A stretch of DNA of 64,000 nucleotides from Bacteroidota bacterium. Lineage in GTDB: Bacteria > Bacteroidota > Bacteroidia > Chitinophagales > Chitinophagaceae. The stretch spans positions 1-64,000 of the forward strand of contig SYEV01000049.1 of assembly GCA_005800655.1 (NCBI GenBank), in the 5' to 3' direction. How positions within the stretch are numbered: position 1 is the stretch's first letter; each line of letters opens with the position of its first letter. Below are positions 9,290-19,217 of the stretch, one piece after another. The notes under the pieces were generated by a model. The model was not told where the DNA came from and made no database searches. It saw nothing but the letters and a program-made list of their open reading frames with translations. The translations under genes were made by a program, and so were the position numbers.

Positions 9290-10129
9290 ATGGACAAGCG
9301 ACCAATGGAAATATGTATCGTAAGTGACCTGCATTTAGGCACATTTGGATGTCAAGCAAAGGAAGTACTTAATTATTTAAAAAGTATAAAACCTAAAACT
9401 TTGATTTTGAATGGTGACATTATTGACATTTGGCAATTCAATAAGCGTTATTTCCCTAAAAGTCATATGGCGGTGATCAAACAAATATTTAGTATGGCAA
9501 GTAAAGATACAAAAGTGATATATATCACTGGCAATCATGATGAAGCTTTACGGAAATATGCCGACTTTGAGATGGGTAATATTCAATTGACTGACAAAAT
9601 TGTTTTTGAAATCAATGGAGAAAAGAATTGGGTTTTTCATGGTGATGTTTTTGATAGAACAACTAAGGGAAGCGCTAAGCTATTAGCAAAATTGGGTGGA
9701 TATGGATATGATTTATTAATTCTTATCAATAGTCTTTTAAACTGGAGTTTAAAAATTATGGGTAAAGAAAAAATGAGTTTAAGCAAGAGTATTAAGAACG
9801 GGGTGAAGAAAGCGGTATCCTGGATTAATAATTTTGAACAAACAGCAGCTGAATTAGCCATCGAGAATAATTACCAATATGTTATTTGTGGTCATATTCA
9901 TCAACCACAACATCGCGTCGTTACCACTGATAAGGGATCCGTTACTTATTTAAATAGCGGCGATTGGATTGAAAATTTAACATCATTAGAATATTTCGAT
10001 AATGCTTGGCGCTTATATCAGTATGATCCCAAGCAATTTGAAGAAACTAACAAGAAAAGTAAAATCATACAATTACAGGAGGAACTAAGTGTGATTACGC
10101 AGGAGGTAGCTTTTCAGGTATCTATGTAA
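9290..10129 (+). CDS. UDP-2,3-diacylglucosamine diphosphatase-like metallophosphatase (LpxH-like)
   Basis: VSDLHLGTFG, NGDIIDIWQF, TGNHDE, FHGDVFD, CGHIHQPQ. Confidence 0.82.
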   Translation: MDKRPMEICIVSDLHLGTFGCQAKEVLNYLKSIKPKTLILNGDIIDIWQFNKRYFPKSHMAVIKQIFSMASKDTKVIYITGNHDEALRKYADFEMGNIQLTDKIVFEINGEKNWVFHGDVFDRTTKGSAKLLAKLGGYGYDLLILINSLLNWSLKIMGKEKMSLSKSIKNGVKKAVSWINNFEQTAAELAIENNYQYVICGHIHQPQHRVVTTDKGSVTYLNSGDWIENLTSLEYFDNAWRLYQYDPKQFEETNKKSKIIQLQEELSVITQEVAFQVSM

Positions 10130-10139
10130 AGTTGACCCT

Positions 10140-11141
10140 ATGAAAATATTTTACGCAATTCAAGGGACGGGAAATGGTCATTTAAGTAGGGCTGAACAAT
10201 TGTATCCTTACTTACAAAAATACGGAGAGGTTGATTTTTTTTTAAGTGGATCAAATTCTCAATTAAATACGCGAATCCCAATTAAGTACAAAAGTCAGGG
10301 ACTTAGTTTGCATTACAAACATACCGGTGGGCTGGATTATACCAATATTGCAAAATCTATTTCTTTTAAACTATACAAAGATGCCAAGACTTTGCCTATT
10401 GATCATTATGACTTAATCATCAATGACTTTGAATTTATTACTTCGCTCGCTTGCGGGATTAAGAGAAAAAAAAGTATTCAATTTGGCCACCAAGCAAGTT
10501 TTCAGAGTAAATTAACTCCTAGGGCTAAAACAATCAATCCCATTGGGAAATTGGTTTTAGAAAACTTTGTCAGAAGTACCTCCTTCCTTGGTCTTCATTT
10601 TGAATCCTATGATGATCAAATTTATAACCCAATCATTAAGGATGAAATTATTGAAGCACGCAAAATAGATGAAGGACACATCACTGTTTATTTGCCACAA
10701 TATACTATTGCATATGTTAGTCCATTTTTACATGCGCAATCACTATTTCATTTTGAGGTATTTACAAAGGAAGTTACGGAGGTGACTCATTCAAAAAACA
10801 TTACTTTTTTTCCAATTAGTAACATTGCATTTACCAATAGCTTAATAAGCTGCCATGCTATTATTACTGCTGGCGGCTTTGAAACACCTGCGGAAGCAAT
10901 GTATTTGAATAAAAAGCTGTTAAGTATTCCTATCTTAAATCATTTTGAACAAGAATGTAATGCAGCGGCTTTAAATAAAATGGGTGTAAAAGTGTTAAAA
11001 AAATTAGACCAACATTTTGGGGAAAATTTCAAAATCTGGATCAACCAAGACAATTCCGTAAAAATTTCCTTAACCCATTCTACCAAGGATATTGTGGAGG
11101 TATTAATGAATAATTCATTAGCAAAAACGCAAAACACCTGA
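10140..11141 (+). CDS. GT28/MurG-like glycosyltransferase family protein
   Basis: FYAIQGTGNGHLSRAEQLYPYL N-terminus; AIITAGGFETPAEAMYLNKKLLSIPILNHFEQECNA C-terminal motif. Confidence 0.78.
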   Translation: MKIFYAIQGTGNGHLSRAEQLYPYLQKYGEVDFFLSGSNSQLNTRIPIKYKSQGLSLHYKHTGGLDYTNIAKSISFKLYKDAKTLPIDHYDLIINDFEFITSLACGIKRKKSIQFGHQASFQSKLTPRAKTINPIGKLVLENFVRSTSFLGLHFESYDDQIYNPIIKDEIIEARKIDEGHITVYLPQYTIAYVSPFLHAQSLFHFEVFTKEVTEVTHSKNITFFPISNIAFTNSLISCHAIITAGGFETPAEAMYLNKKLLSIPILNHFEQECNAAALNKMGVKVLKKLDQHFGENFKIWINQDNSVKISLTHSTKDIVEVLMNNSLAKTQNT

Positions 11142-11191
11142 CCTCAGATAACTATTTAATAAAATTATTTCAAATCATTAACACCATCATT

Positions 11192-11428
11192 ATGTATTTA
11201 ATACATGATCAAAAAAAAGAAACCATCGCTTATATCGAAAACATGATGATTTTAGACACCAATCATGAACATGTCATTGGTATTTTAATTGGAGATTGCT
11301 TTTTTGGTCGTAATAAAAAAGTAGTAGGAAAAATTATCAATCAAATTGTGTATTTATTAAACGGAGAAATTGCAGGTAAGGTTGAATTAAATCAAGAATA
11401 TAAAAATACCAGTATCAAAAAAGCTTAA
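11192..11428 (+). CDS. Small four-fold repeat protein, beta-flower-like
   Basis: Four internal approx 16-18 aa repeats visible by eye (IAYIENM / VIGILIGD / VVGKIINQ / IAGKVELN). Confidence 0.55.
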   Translation: MYLIHDQKKETIAYIENMMILDTNHEHVIGILIGDCFFGRNKKVVGKIINQIVYLLNGEIAGKVELNQEYKNTSIKKA

Positions 11429-11535
11429 TGGTGGAAGCCTGGGATTTTTTAATGAATATCAATGAGCATACTGGCGCATGGATTGAAATAACAAAAAAAT
11501 GGAGTAAAACCCCATTCTTAAGTCATTTAAATTAA
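11428..11535 (+). CDS. Candidate 35-aa small protein overlapping the upstream stop codon (TAATG)
   Basis: MVEAWDFLMNINEHTGAWIEITKKWSKTPFLSHLN; ATG at 11428 shares a base with the TAA of the previous ORF. Confidence 0.4.
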   Translation: MVEAWDFLMNINEHTGAWIEITKKWSKTPFLSHLN

Positions 11536-11543
11536 TAAGGCAA

Positions 11544-12842
11544 TTAGTTTACCCTGCTACCGTAAATAATTCTTTCGATAATTCCACTAAGCTCTCCATG
11601 CGAATTTGGGTTATGTTGCGTCATGATTAAAACTACTAATTTATCTTTTGGATCAGCCCAATAGCTGGTGCCGTAATAGCCGCCCCAGGAAAAGGAACCT
11701 TTATTTCTAAAATTTAAGTTGGCTGATTTTTCAGAAGTAATCATAAAACCCAAACTAAAATCATCCTGGCCATTGAATTTAAAATCTAATTGTGGGCTTG
11801 TCATTATTTCGGCAGTTCGAGGCGCGATAATTTGTTTTCCATTGTACTTTCCGCCGTTCAAAATCATTTGTAAAAATATGGCATAGTCATACGCAGTTGA
11901 AGATAACCCTGCACCCCCAGAGAAATAGGTTTTAGGCATCATTGGATAATTAGGATTGATATCTCTAAAAGTGGGCGACCATTCAATAATTTTTTTATCA
12001 TCGTTTTCCGTGTAAACTGTCGGCATTCTTTCCGCTTTTGCCATTGGAACATTGAAATAAGTATCCTTCATTCCTAATGGATGAAAAATATTTTTTTGAC
12101 AATATGCTTCCAAGGATAAACCACTCACCACTTCAACAATACAACCAAGTAAGTCTGTATTTAATCCATAAGTGAATCTTTCACCAGGTTGATGAAGTAA
12201 TGGCAAACTTCCAAGCGTTTTCATTCTATCTAATAAGCTCGCATTAAAATCACCTAATCCTGAAGGAATGCCTGCTTTGGTATAAATAGCATTCATTTTA
12301 GGGGTACCAATAGCTGTATAATCAATACCAGAAGTATGGGTTAATAAATCACGAATAGTTAACTCTCTTTTAGCAGGAATGGCGGTGTAGCTACTATCCT
12401 TTGCATTAAAATCCTTTAATACAGTGGGATTTTTAAAGCTGGAAATGATAGTTGAAACATTTTGGTCAAGACTAATTTTACCTTGTTCATACAATTGCAT
12501 AATCGCTAGGCTAGTAATGGCTTTCGTTTGACTCATGATGCGATAAATTGCATTGCTCGGCATGGCTTTTTTACTCGCTTCATTAGCGTATCCAAAACCT
12601 TTGTGGTAAACCACTTGGTTATCTTTTACCACTATGACTGTTGAACCGATTAACCATCGGTTGCTCACATATTTATTTACAACGGTATCAATTTGTGCAA
12701 GCTTACTATAATCAAACTTATTGCTTTTCACTGTTTCAAATGTAAGCACTTGGCTATTGCCTTTAATTGTAATCGCAAAAGCGAATACGATAATAATACA
12801 TGCGATTAGTAGTTGATTTATTTTTAAAGAGGCATTTTTCAT
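11544..12842 (-). CDS. Serine hydrolase, beta-lactamase family
   Basis: RIMSQTKAITSLAIMQLYEQGKI, LLTHTSGIDYTA, YGLNTDLLG. Confidence 0.88.
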   Translation of the reverse strand: MKNASLKINQLLIACIIIVFAFAITIKGNSQVLTFETVKSNKFDYSKLAQIDTVVNKYVSNRWLIGSTVIVVKDNQVVYHKGFGYANEASKKAMPSNAIYRIMSQTKAITSLAIMQLYEQGKISLDQNVSTIISSFKNPTVLKDFNAKDSSYTAIPAKRELTIRDLLTHTSGIDYTAIGTPKMNAIYTKAGIPSGLGDFNASLLDRMKTLGSLPLLHQPGERFTYGLNTDLLGCIVEVVSGLSLEAYCQKNIFHPLGMKDTYFNVPMAKAERMPTVYTENDDKKIIEWSPTFRDINPNYPMMPKTYFSGGAGLSSTAYDYAIFLQMILNGGKYNGKQIIAPRTAEIMTSPQLDFKFNGQDDFSLGFMITSEKSANLNFRNKGSFSWGGYYGTSYWADPKDKLVVLIMTQHNPNSHGELSGIIERIIYGSRVN

Positions 12843-12868
12843 ATTTTATGAATTTTTATTTTACTTTT

Positions 12869-13852
12869 TTATTTTGCTGGGAACCATGTTCCAAATTTAG
12901 TTAAATCTACATTTCCACCGGATAATATGATACCTACCTTTTTTCCTTTAAATAAATTTGCATTGCGCATAGCCGCAGCTAATGGAACTACACAACTTGG
13001 CTCAACAATTATTTTCATTCTTTCATACACCAATCGAAGTGCATTTATGATTTCATTTTCGGAAACCAATAATATATCAGAAACATGTTCTTTTATAATT
13101 CCTAAGGTTTGTTCACTTAATGTAGTGAGTAATCCGTCAGCGATGGTTTCAATAAATGGCGCTTTTTCAACCTTACCTGATTGTAAACTTAAAACTGCAT
13201 CTGCTGCGCCTTCGGGCTCTCCGCCATATACTTTCAAACCCGATTTAAAATAAAATGCGCCTAAGCAGGTACCTGATAACAAACCACCGCCACCCACAGG
13301 AGTAATTACAACATCTAACTCGGGGACTTCTTCCAATAATTCTTTAACACAGGTTGCTTGTCCGGTAATGACGCGATAGTCGTCGTAGGGGTGAATAAAC
13401 TCCGCACCCGTTTCTGCTACTACTTTATTTAAAGCTTCCTCTCTTGCGGCCTGATTTGCTTCACATATTATAACAGTAGCACCATAACCTTTCACGGCAT
13501 CTACTTTTACTTGTGGGGACGACTTGGGCATTACAATGTATGCTTGAATGCCCAATGTTTTTGCTGCAAATGCCAAGGCTTGCGCGTGATTGCCTGAAGA
13601 ATGTGTTGCAATCCCATTTTTTAATTGATCTGCACTCAACGTGAGCGTCGCATTCATACCACCTCTTATTTTAAATGCACCTATTTTTTGAAAGTTTTCA
13701 CACTTAAAATAAAACTGAATGCCAGTCATTTCATTAATACTCTGGTTGGACATTACAGGCGTGCGATGTATATAGGGCTTTATGCGTTCATGTGCACTTA
13801 AGATATCTTCTTTAGATATTTTCATTTTGCGCTCTAATTTATTTGCTTTCAA
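12869..13852 (-). CDS. PLP-dependent threonine dehydratase / serine racemase family
   Basis: FKCENFQKIGAFKIRGGMNA, SSGNHAQALA, PVGGGGLLSGT. Alternative start at 13825. Confidence 0.87.
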   Translation of the reverse strand: MKANKLERKMKISKEDILSAHERIKPYIHRTPVMSNQSINEMTGIQFYFKCENFQKIGAFKIRGGMNATLTLSADQLKNGIATHSSGNHAQALAFAAKTLGIQAYIVMPKSSPQVKVDAVKGYGATVIICEANQAAREEALNKVVAETGAEFIHPYDDYRVITGQATCVKELLEEVPELDVVITPVGGGGLLSGTCLGAFYFKSGLKVYGGEPEGAADAVLSLQSGKVEKAPFIETIADGLLTTLSEQTLGIIKEHVSDILLVSENEIINALRLVYERMKIIVEPSCVVPLAAAMRNANLFKGKKVGIILSGGNVDLTKFGTWFPAK

Positions 13853-14004
13853 AAAGCTAATTTAATATATAAAATGGTTTGTTTCCTGTATGAATTTAAT
13901 GAATTATTCATCAATTTGCTGATCAATATAAACCAAATAATATTTTCGATTTTATTAATTCTATAAGATGATTTATATTTAGTAACCATTGTAAAAAAAT
14001 AACT

Positions 14005-14847
14005 ATGTCAACGACAACTTTAACCCAGCAACAAATTGCATCCTTTCATAAAGATGGCTATGTGATTGTTAAAAACTTTTTAGCACCAAAAGCGGTTGAA
14101 AAGCTTTACAGTACTGCAATAGGGGACAATGCGATGGAAAATAATGCTATTAATGTAACGGATCAAACTGGGAAAAATTCAAAACTGTCATTGTGGTTTA
14201 CACCAGGCAATGATGTTTTTGGTTTTTTAACTCGTAGTGAAAGATTAGTGAATAGCGTAGCTGCATTATTAGATAGCGATGCAGCTGTTTGTCATTACCA
14301 TTCCAAGTTGATGCAAAAGGAGCCAAAAGTAGGCGGTGCTTGGGAATGGCATCAAGATTATGGCTACTGGTACAAAAATCAATTCATGTTCCCGGACCAA
14401 TTAATCAGTGTCATGGTAGCTTTGACACCAGCGAATAAACAAAATGGCTGTTTACAAGTGATTAAGGGTTCGCATAAATTAGGTCGTATTAATCATGGTT
14501 TTGCGGGGGAACAAGTAGGTGCTGATATGGTCATGGTAAATAATGCGCTTAAAACAATGGATTTAGTTTATGTTGAGATAGAACCAGGGGATGCTTTGTT
14601 CTTTCATAGTAATATTTTACATCGCTCCGAAGCCAACTTATCAGATCACCCAAGATGGTCCATCATTTCTTGCTATGCATCTCAATCCAATTTGGCGTAT
14701 AATGAAAATTCAACTTCTTGGAAAACACCTATTGCATTGGTGCCCGATAATGCCATAACTGAATGGGAATCAAGTAGTTTATCCGATGCCGACTTCTTAA
14801 AAAAGGAGAATGATCCTGCATTAAAGGAAACGGGTTGGGAGAAATAA
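14005..14847 (+). CDS. Phytanoyl-CoA dioxygenase (PhyH) family protein
   Basis: FHKDGYVIVKNFL, WEWHQDYGYWY, ALTPANKQNGCLQVIKGSHKLG, HSNILHRSEAN. Confidence 0.88.
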   Translation: MSTTTLTQQQIASFHKDGYVIVKNFLAPKAVEKLYSTAIGDNAMENNAINVTDQTGKNSKLSLWFTPGNDVFGFLTRSERLVNSVAALLDSDAAVCHYHSKLMQKEPKVGGAWEWHQDYGYWYKNQFMFPDQLISVMVALTPANKQNGCLQVIKGSHKLGRINHGFAGEQVGADMVMVNNALKTMDLVYVEIEPGDALFFHSNILHRSEANLSDHPRWSIISCYASQSNLAYNENSTSWKTPIALVPDNAITEWESSSLSDADFLKKENDPALKETGWEK

Positions 14848-14898
14848 ATCCTTATTTAGGAAGGGCGAAGTAGCGTTTATTAAGGCAGTAAAAAATGA

Positions 14899-14937
14899 TT
14901 GTCATAACGCTGTCATATATCTTACTTAAAATGTCAT
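14899..14937 (+). promoter_or_regulatory. TGTCAT direct repeats upstream of xylB
   Basis: TTGTCAT (14899), CTGTCAT (14910), ATGTCAT (14931). Confidence 0.55.
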
Positions 14938-15022
14938 ATTAGTTCCCTAATACTATTATTTATTTCTTATTTTTAGAGATAACAATCTCCCCCAAATATT
15001 GGGGTTAATAAGTTTAATTTTT

Positions 15023-16498
15023 ATGTATTTATTAGGCATAGATATAGGCACTTCATCCATCAAGGTGTCGGTTGTAGAAACAAGTACAAGTCAATGTATC
15101 GCATCCGCACAATTTCCTGAAACCGAATCAGCAATTACCTCCCTTGAAAAAGGATGGGCCGAGCAGTCGCCTGAAATGTGGTGGGATCATATTCAACAAG
15201 CCATTTTAAAATTAAACAACACCAAAAAATTTGCACCTGCTGATATTAGCGCGATTGGAATATCCTATCAAATGCATGGATTGGTTTTGGTTGATCAAAA
15301 TAAGCAAGTGCTAAGAGATAGTATTATTTGGTGTGATAGTAGGTCGGTAAGTATTGGTGATGCTGCGTTTAATGCCATTGGTCCTGAAAAGTGTTTAAGC
15401 CATTTGTTAAATTCACCTGGAAATTTTACCGCATCAAAATTAGCTTGGGTGAAACAAAATGAACCTGCTATTTATGATAAGATCGCGCATGTGATGCTGC
15501 CTGGTGATTTTGTTTCAATGAAATTTACGGGTCATATCACTACGAGTATCTCCTCTTTATCAGAAGGCATATTTTGGGATTTCAAAAACAATGAACTGTC
15601 AAAAGATATTTTGAAATATTATGGATTTGATCAATTAGTATTACCAAATATTCAACCTGTATTTAGCAATCATGGTGAATTACTTCCTGAAGTTGCTGCT
15701 AAATTAAATTTAAAATCAGGCATTCCTATTACTTATAAAGCGGGAGATCAACCCAACAATGCTTTATCCTTAAATGTTTTGGAACCGGGTGAAGTTGCAG
15801 CAACAGCAGGCACTTCGGGGGTGATTTATGGGGTTACAGATAAGATTACCTATGATCCACAATCAAGGGTGAATACTTTTGCGCATGTCAATCACACTGA
15901 TCAATTAAACAGATTGGGTGTATTACTTTGTATTAATGGCACCGGTATTTTAAATAGTTGGGTGAAAAAAATGGTAGGTGCTGGTAATGATTATCCGCAA
16001 ATGAACCAAGCCGCCAGTCATATTCAACCCGGAAGCGATGGCTTACAAATTATGCCTTTTGGTAATGGGGCTGAGCGTATTTTTAATAATAAAATGATTG
16101 GTGCACAATTTGTAAATATCGATTTCAATAAACATAGTGAAGCACATATTTTTAGAGCGGCGCAGGAAGGCATTGCTTTTACGTTTAGATATGGCCTTGA
16201 TATTATGCGCAGTAACGGTATGAATCCAAGCATTATTCGTGCAGGGTATTCAAATATGTTTTTAAGTGATGTATTTACAGAAGCTTTTGTAAATGCGACT
16301 AATGTGCCAGTTGCATTATACCATACGGATGGTAGTGTAGGTGCAGCGATTGGTGCAGGAATAGGTTCCGGTACGTATAAAAATGCCACCGAAGCTTTTA
16401 GTAATTTTAAACCTATTAAAGTAATGGAACCATCCAACGCAAAAGGGTTTAACGAATTATATTTGGATTGGCACAAATCATTAGAAAAGTATTTATAA
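15023..16498 (+). CDS. xylB: Xylulokinase
   Basis: MYLLGIDIGTSSIKVSVVE, MHGLVLVD, IIWCDSRS, AATAGTSGVIYG. ATG 15023 preferred over the TTG at 14999; precedes xylA. Confidence 0.9.
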   Translation: MYLLGIDIGTSSIKVSVVETSTSQCIASAQFPETESAITSLEKGWAEQSPEMWWDHIQQAILKLNNTKKFAPADISAIGISYQMHGLVLVDQNKQVLRDSIIWCDSRSVSIGDAAFNAIGPEKCLSHLLNSPGNFTASKLAWVKQNEPAIYDKIAHVMLPGDFVSMKFTGHITTSISSLSEGIFWDFKNNELSKDILKYYGFDQLVLPNIQPVFSNHGELLPEVAAKLNLKSGIPITYKAGDQPNNALSLNVLEPGEVAATAGTSGVIYGVTDKITYDPQSRVNTFAHVNHTDQLNRLGVLLCINGTGILNSWVKKMVGAGNDYPQMNQAASHIQPGSDGLQIMPFGNGAERIFNNKMIGAQFVNIDFNKHSEAHIFRAAQEGIAFTFRYGLDIMRSNGMNPSIIRAGYSNMFLSDVFTEAFVNATNVPVALYHTDGSVGAAIGAGIGSGTYKNATEAFSNFKPIKVMEPSNAKGFNELYLDWHKSLEKYL

Positions 16499-16537
16499 AC
16501 AAAAAATAATTTTAGTAAATTTTTTAAAAATTAAGTT

Positions 16538-17866
16538 ATGTCAGTTGTATTAGGTGAAAAAGAATTTTTCAAAGGAATTGAAAAAGTAAAATTTGAAGGA
16601 CAAGGAAGTGATAACCCTTTAGCATATCGTTGGTATGATGAATCCAAAGTGGTGGCAGGTAAGCCAATGAAAGAATGGTTACGATTCGCAGTTGCTTATT
16701 GGCATAGTTTTGTTGGTAATGGTGCCGATCCTTTTGGCGAACCCACTTTAATATATCCATGGAATAATAATGCAGATGCAGTCGGACGTGCAAAAGATAA
16801 AGCAGACGCTGCTTTTGAATTTATTACCAAATTAGGTTTGCCTTATTATTGTTTTCATGATGTGGATGTGGTTGATTTTACCAATGATGTTCATGACAAT
16901 GAAAAAAGATTAGCTGCATTAACTGCTTATCTTAAACAAAAGCAAGACGCGAGTGGTGTGAAACTATTGTGGGGCACTGCGAACGTATTTAGCAACAAAC
17001 GTTATATGAATGGTGCATCCACCAATCCTGATTTTCATGTTTTAACACATGCGGCTACACAAGTAAAAGGGGCATTAGATGCAACTATCGCTTTGGGTGG
17101 CGAGAACTATGTATTCTGGGGTGGTCGTGAAGGATATATGTCCTTGTTAAACACCAACATGAAAAGAGAAAAAGAACATTTGGCGAAATTTTTACATACA
17201 GCAAAAGATTATGCGCGTAAAAATGGTTTTAAGGGTACTTTCTTTATCGAGCCAAAACCATGTGAGCCAACTAAGCATCAATATGATTATGATTCAGAAA
17301 CCGTAATTGGTTTTTTAAGACAATATAATTTACTGAATGATTTTAAATTAAATATTGAAGTGAACCATGCGACATTGGCGGGTCATACCTTCCAACATGA
17401 ATTACAAGTTGCAGCAGATGCAGGTATGTTAGGTAGTATGGATGCGAATCGCGGTGATTATCAAAATGGATGGGATACCGATCAGTTCCCTACCAATATT
17501 AATGAGTTGGTAGAATCCATGTTGATCATTGTTGAAGCGGGTGGCTTCCAAGGTGGTGGCATTAATTTTGATGCTAAACGCAGAAGAAATTCAACGGATG
17601 CTGCTGATTTATTCCATGCACATATTGGTGGTATTGATACTTTTGCGCGCGCTTTAATTACAGCAGATGCCATTTTACAAAAATCTGAATACAAAAAAAT
17701 CCGTGCAAATAGATATGCTTCTTTTGATTCAGGCAAGGGTAAGGAATTTGAGCAAGGAAAATTAAGCCTGGAAGATTTACGCAACTTTGCTATTGAAAAT
17801 GGAGAACCAGCATCCATCAGCGGACAGCAAGAATTAATAGAGAACATCATTAATAGGTATATTTAG
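16538..17866 (+). CDS. xylA: Xylose isomerase
   Basis: [75 protein letters not shown]. Confidence 0.96.
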   Translation: MSVVLGEKEFFKGIEKVKFEGQGSDNPLAYRWYDESKVVAGKPMKEWLRFAVAYWHSFVGNGADPFGEPTLIYPWNNNADAVGRAKDKADAAFEFITKLGLPYYCFHDVDVVDFTNDVHDNEKRLAALTAYLKQKQDASGVKLLWGTANVFSNKRYMNGASTNPDFHVLTHAATQVKGALDATIALGGENYVFWGGREGYMSLLNTNMKREKEHLAKFLHTAKDYARKNGFKGTFFIEPKPCEPTKHQYDYDSETVIGFLRQYNLLNDFKLNIEVNHATLAGHTFQHELQVAADAGMLGSMDANRGDYQNGWDTDQFPTNINELVESMLIIVEAGGFQGGGINFDAKRRRNSTDAADLFHAHIGGIDTFARALITADAILQKSEYKKIRANRYASFDSGKGKEFEQGKLSLEDLRNFAIENGEPASISGQQELIENIINRYI

Positions 17867-17869
17867 GCA

Positions 17870-19207
17870 ATGCAAACAGCCGATAAAAAACTGGGTTTAT
17901 GGACTAGTACTTCTTTAGTAGTAGGCAATATGATAGGTGCGGGTGTTTTTTTAATGCCTGCTACATTGGCTAGTTTTGGAAGCATTAGTTTACTAGGCTG
18001 GGTTTGTTCGGCCATTGGCGCTTTTTTACTTTCAAAAGTATTTGCGCATTTAAGTTGGTTGCTACCAGCGGCTAATGGAGGTCCTTATGCTTATTCTCAA
18101 AAAGGTCTCGGTGATTTTGCAGGCTTTTTAGTTGCATGGGGTTATTTGGTTTCGGTATGGTGTACCAATGCAGCTATAACGGTCTCTTTTATCAGCGCAT
18201 TAAGCACTTTCATCCCTGCATTAGCAACTAATGCAACACTAGCTATTATCACAGGTTTAGCAACCATTTGGTTTTTAACTTGGGTAAATTCCTTGGGTAT
18301 ATTTACATCAGGAGTAGTTCAATTAATTTCGACCATTTTAAAAATCGTACCTATTATATTAATTGGCGTTGTGGGATTATTTTATATTCAATGGAAAAAT
18401 TTCTTACCGTTTAATACAAGTGGCACAGGTAATATTGCAGCAATAACAGCTACAACTACCTTAACTTTTTTTGCTTTTTTAGGTATTGAATGTGCTACGA
18501 TTCCTTCGGGCAGTGTTACTAATTCTGCAGCTACCGTGGCCAAGGCTACGACACTTGGAACGCTGATTGCCACTGTGGTATATATTTTAAGTACAGTGAG
18601 TATTATGGGTATGATTCCTGCCGCACAATTAAAAACAAGTGTTACGCCCTTTGCAGATGCTGCTGTATTAATATGGGGTCATGGCGCAGCCTATTGGGTA
18701 AGTGCAGGGGTTGCTATTGCAGCTTTTGGGGCCCTGAATGGCTATATATTAATTCAAGGTCAATTACCATTTGCGATTGCGAAGGACAAATTATTCCCCA
18801 CTGTTTTTATGCAAGTGAATTCAAAAGGGATACCGGTTTTAGGCGTGGTCATTTCAAGTGTATTTGTTTCGGTGTTTATGTGTATGAATTATACCAAAGG
18901 CTTGGTAGACCAATTTAAATTTTTAATGTTAATGACTACTTCTACTATTTTAATACCCTATATTTTTTGTACAGCCGCTTATTTGATTCTGCGTTTTAAA
19001 TTACCTTTCCAATCAAGTAAATATTTAGCGCTAGCTATTTTATTGGCTACCCTTACTTTTATTTTTTGTTTGTGGTTGATGATAGGTTTAGGACAAGAAT
19101 CTGTTTTCTGGGGTTTTTTCCTAACGATGTCATCAGTGCCCATTTATGTTTTTGCTGTTTGGAAGAGAGAAAAATCGGAAAATAATTCAACTTTTTCCAA
19201 ATCATAA
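17870..19207 (+). CDS. APC-family amino acid permease (AdiC-like arginine/agmatine antiporter type)
   Basis: LGLWTSTSLVVGNMIGAGVFLMPATLA and 12-TM profile; immediately upstream of the DDAH-like gene. Confidence 0.82.
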   Translation: MQTADKKLGLWTSTSLVVGNMIGAGVFLMPATLASFGSISLLGWVCSAIGAFLLSKVFAHLSWLLPAANGGPYAYSQKGLGDFAGFLVAWGYLVSVWCTNAAITVSFISALSTFIPALATNATLAIITGLATIWFLTWVNSLGIFTSGVVQLISTILKIVPIILIGVVGLFYIQWKNFLPFNTSGTGNIAAITATTTLTFFAFLGIECATIPSGSVTNSAATVAKATTLGTLIATVVYILSTVSIMGMIPAAQLKTSVTPFADAAVLIWGHGAAYWVSAGVAIAAFGALNGYILIQGQLPFAIAKDKLFPTVFMQVNSKGIPVLGVVISSVFVSVFMCMNYTKGLVDQFKFLMLMTTSTILIPYIFCTAAYLILRFKLPFQSSKYLALAILLATLTFIFCLWLMIGLGQESVFWGFFLTMSSVPIYVFAVWKREKSENNSTFSKS

Positions 19208-19217
19208 TATTTTTTAC

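Noticed and set aside
13899-13911. ATGAATTATTCAT palindrome between the threonine dehydratase and PhyH genes
   Set aside because: Short and AT-rich; too likely by chance to report.
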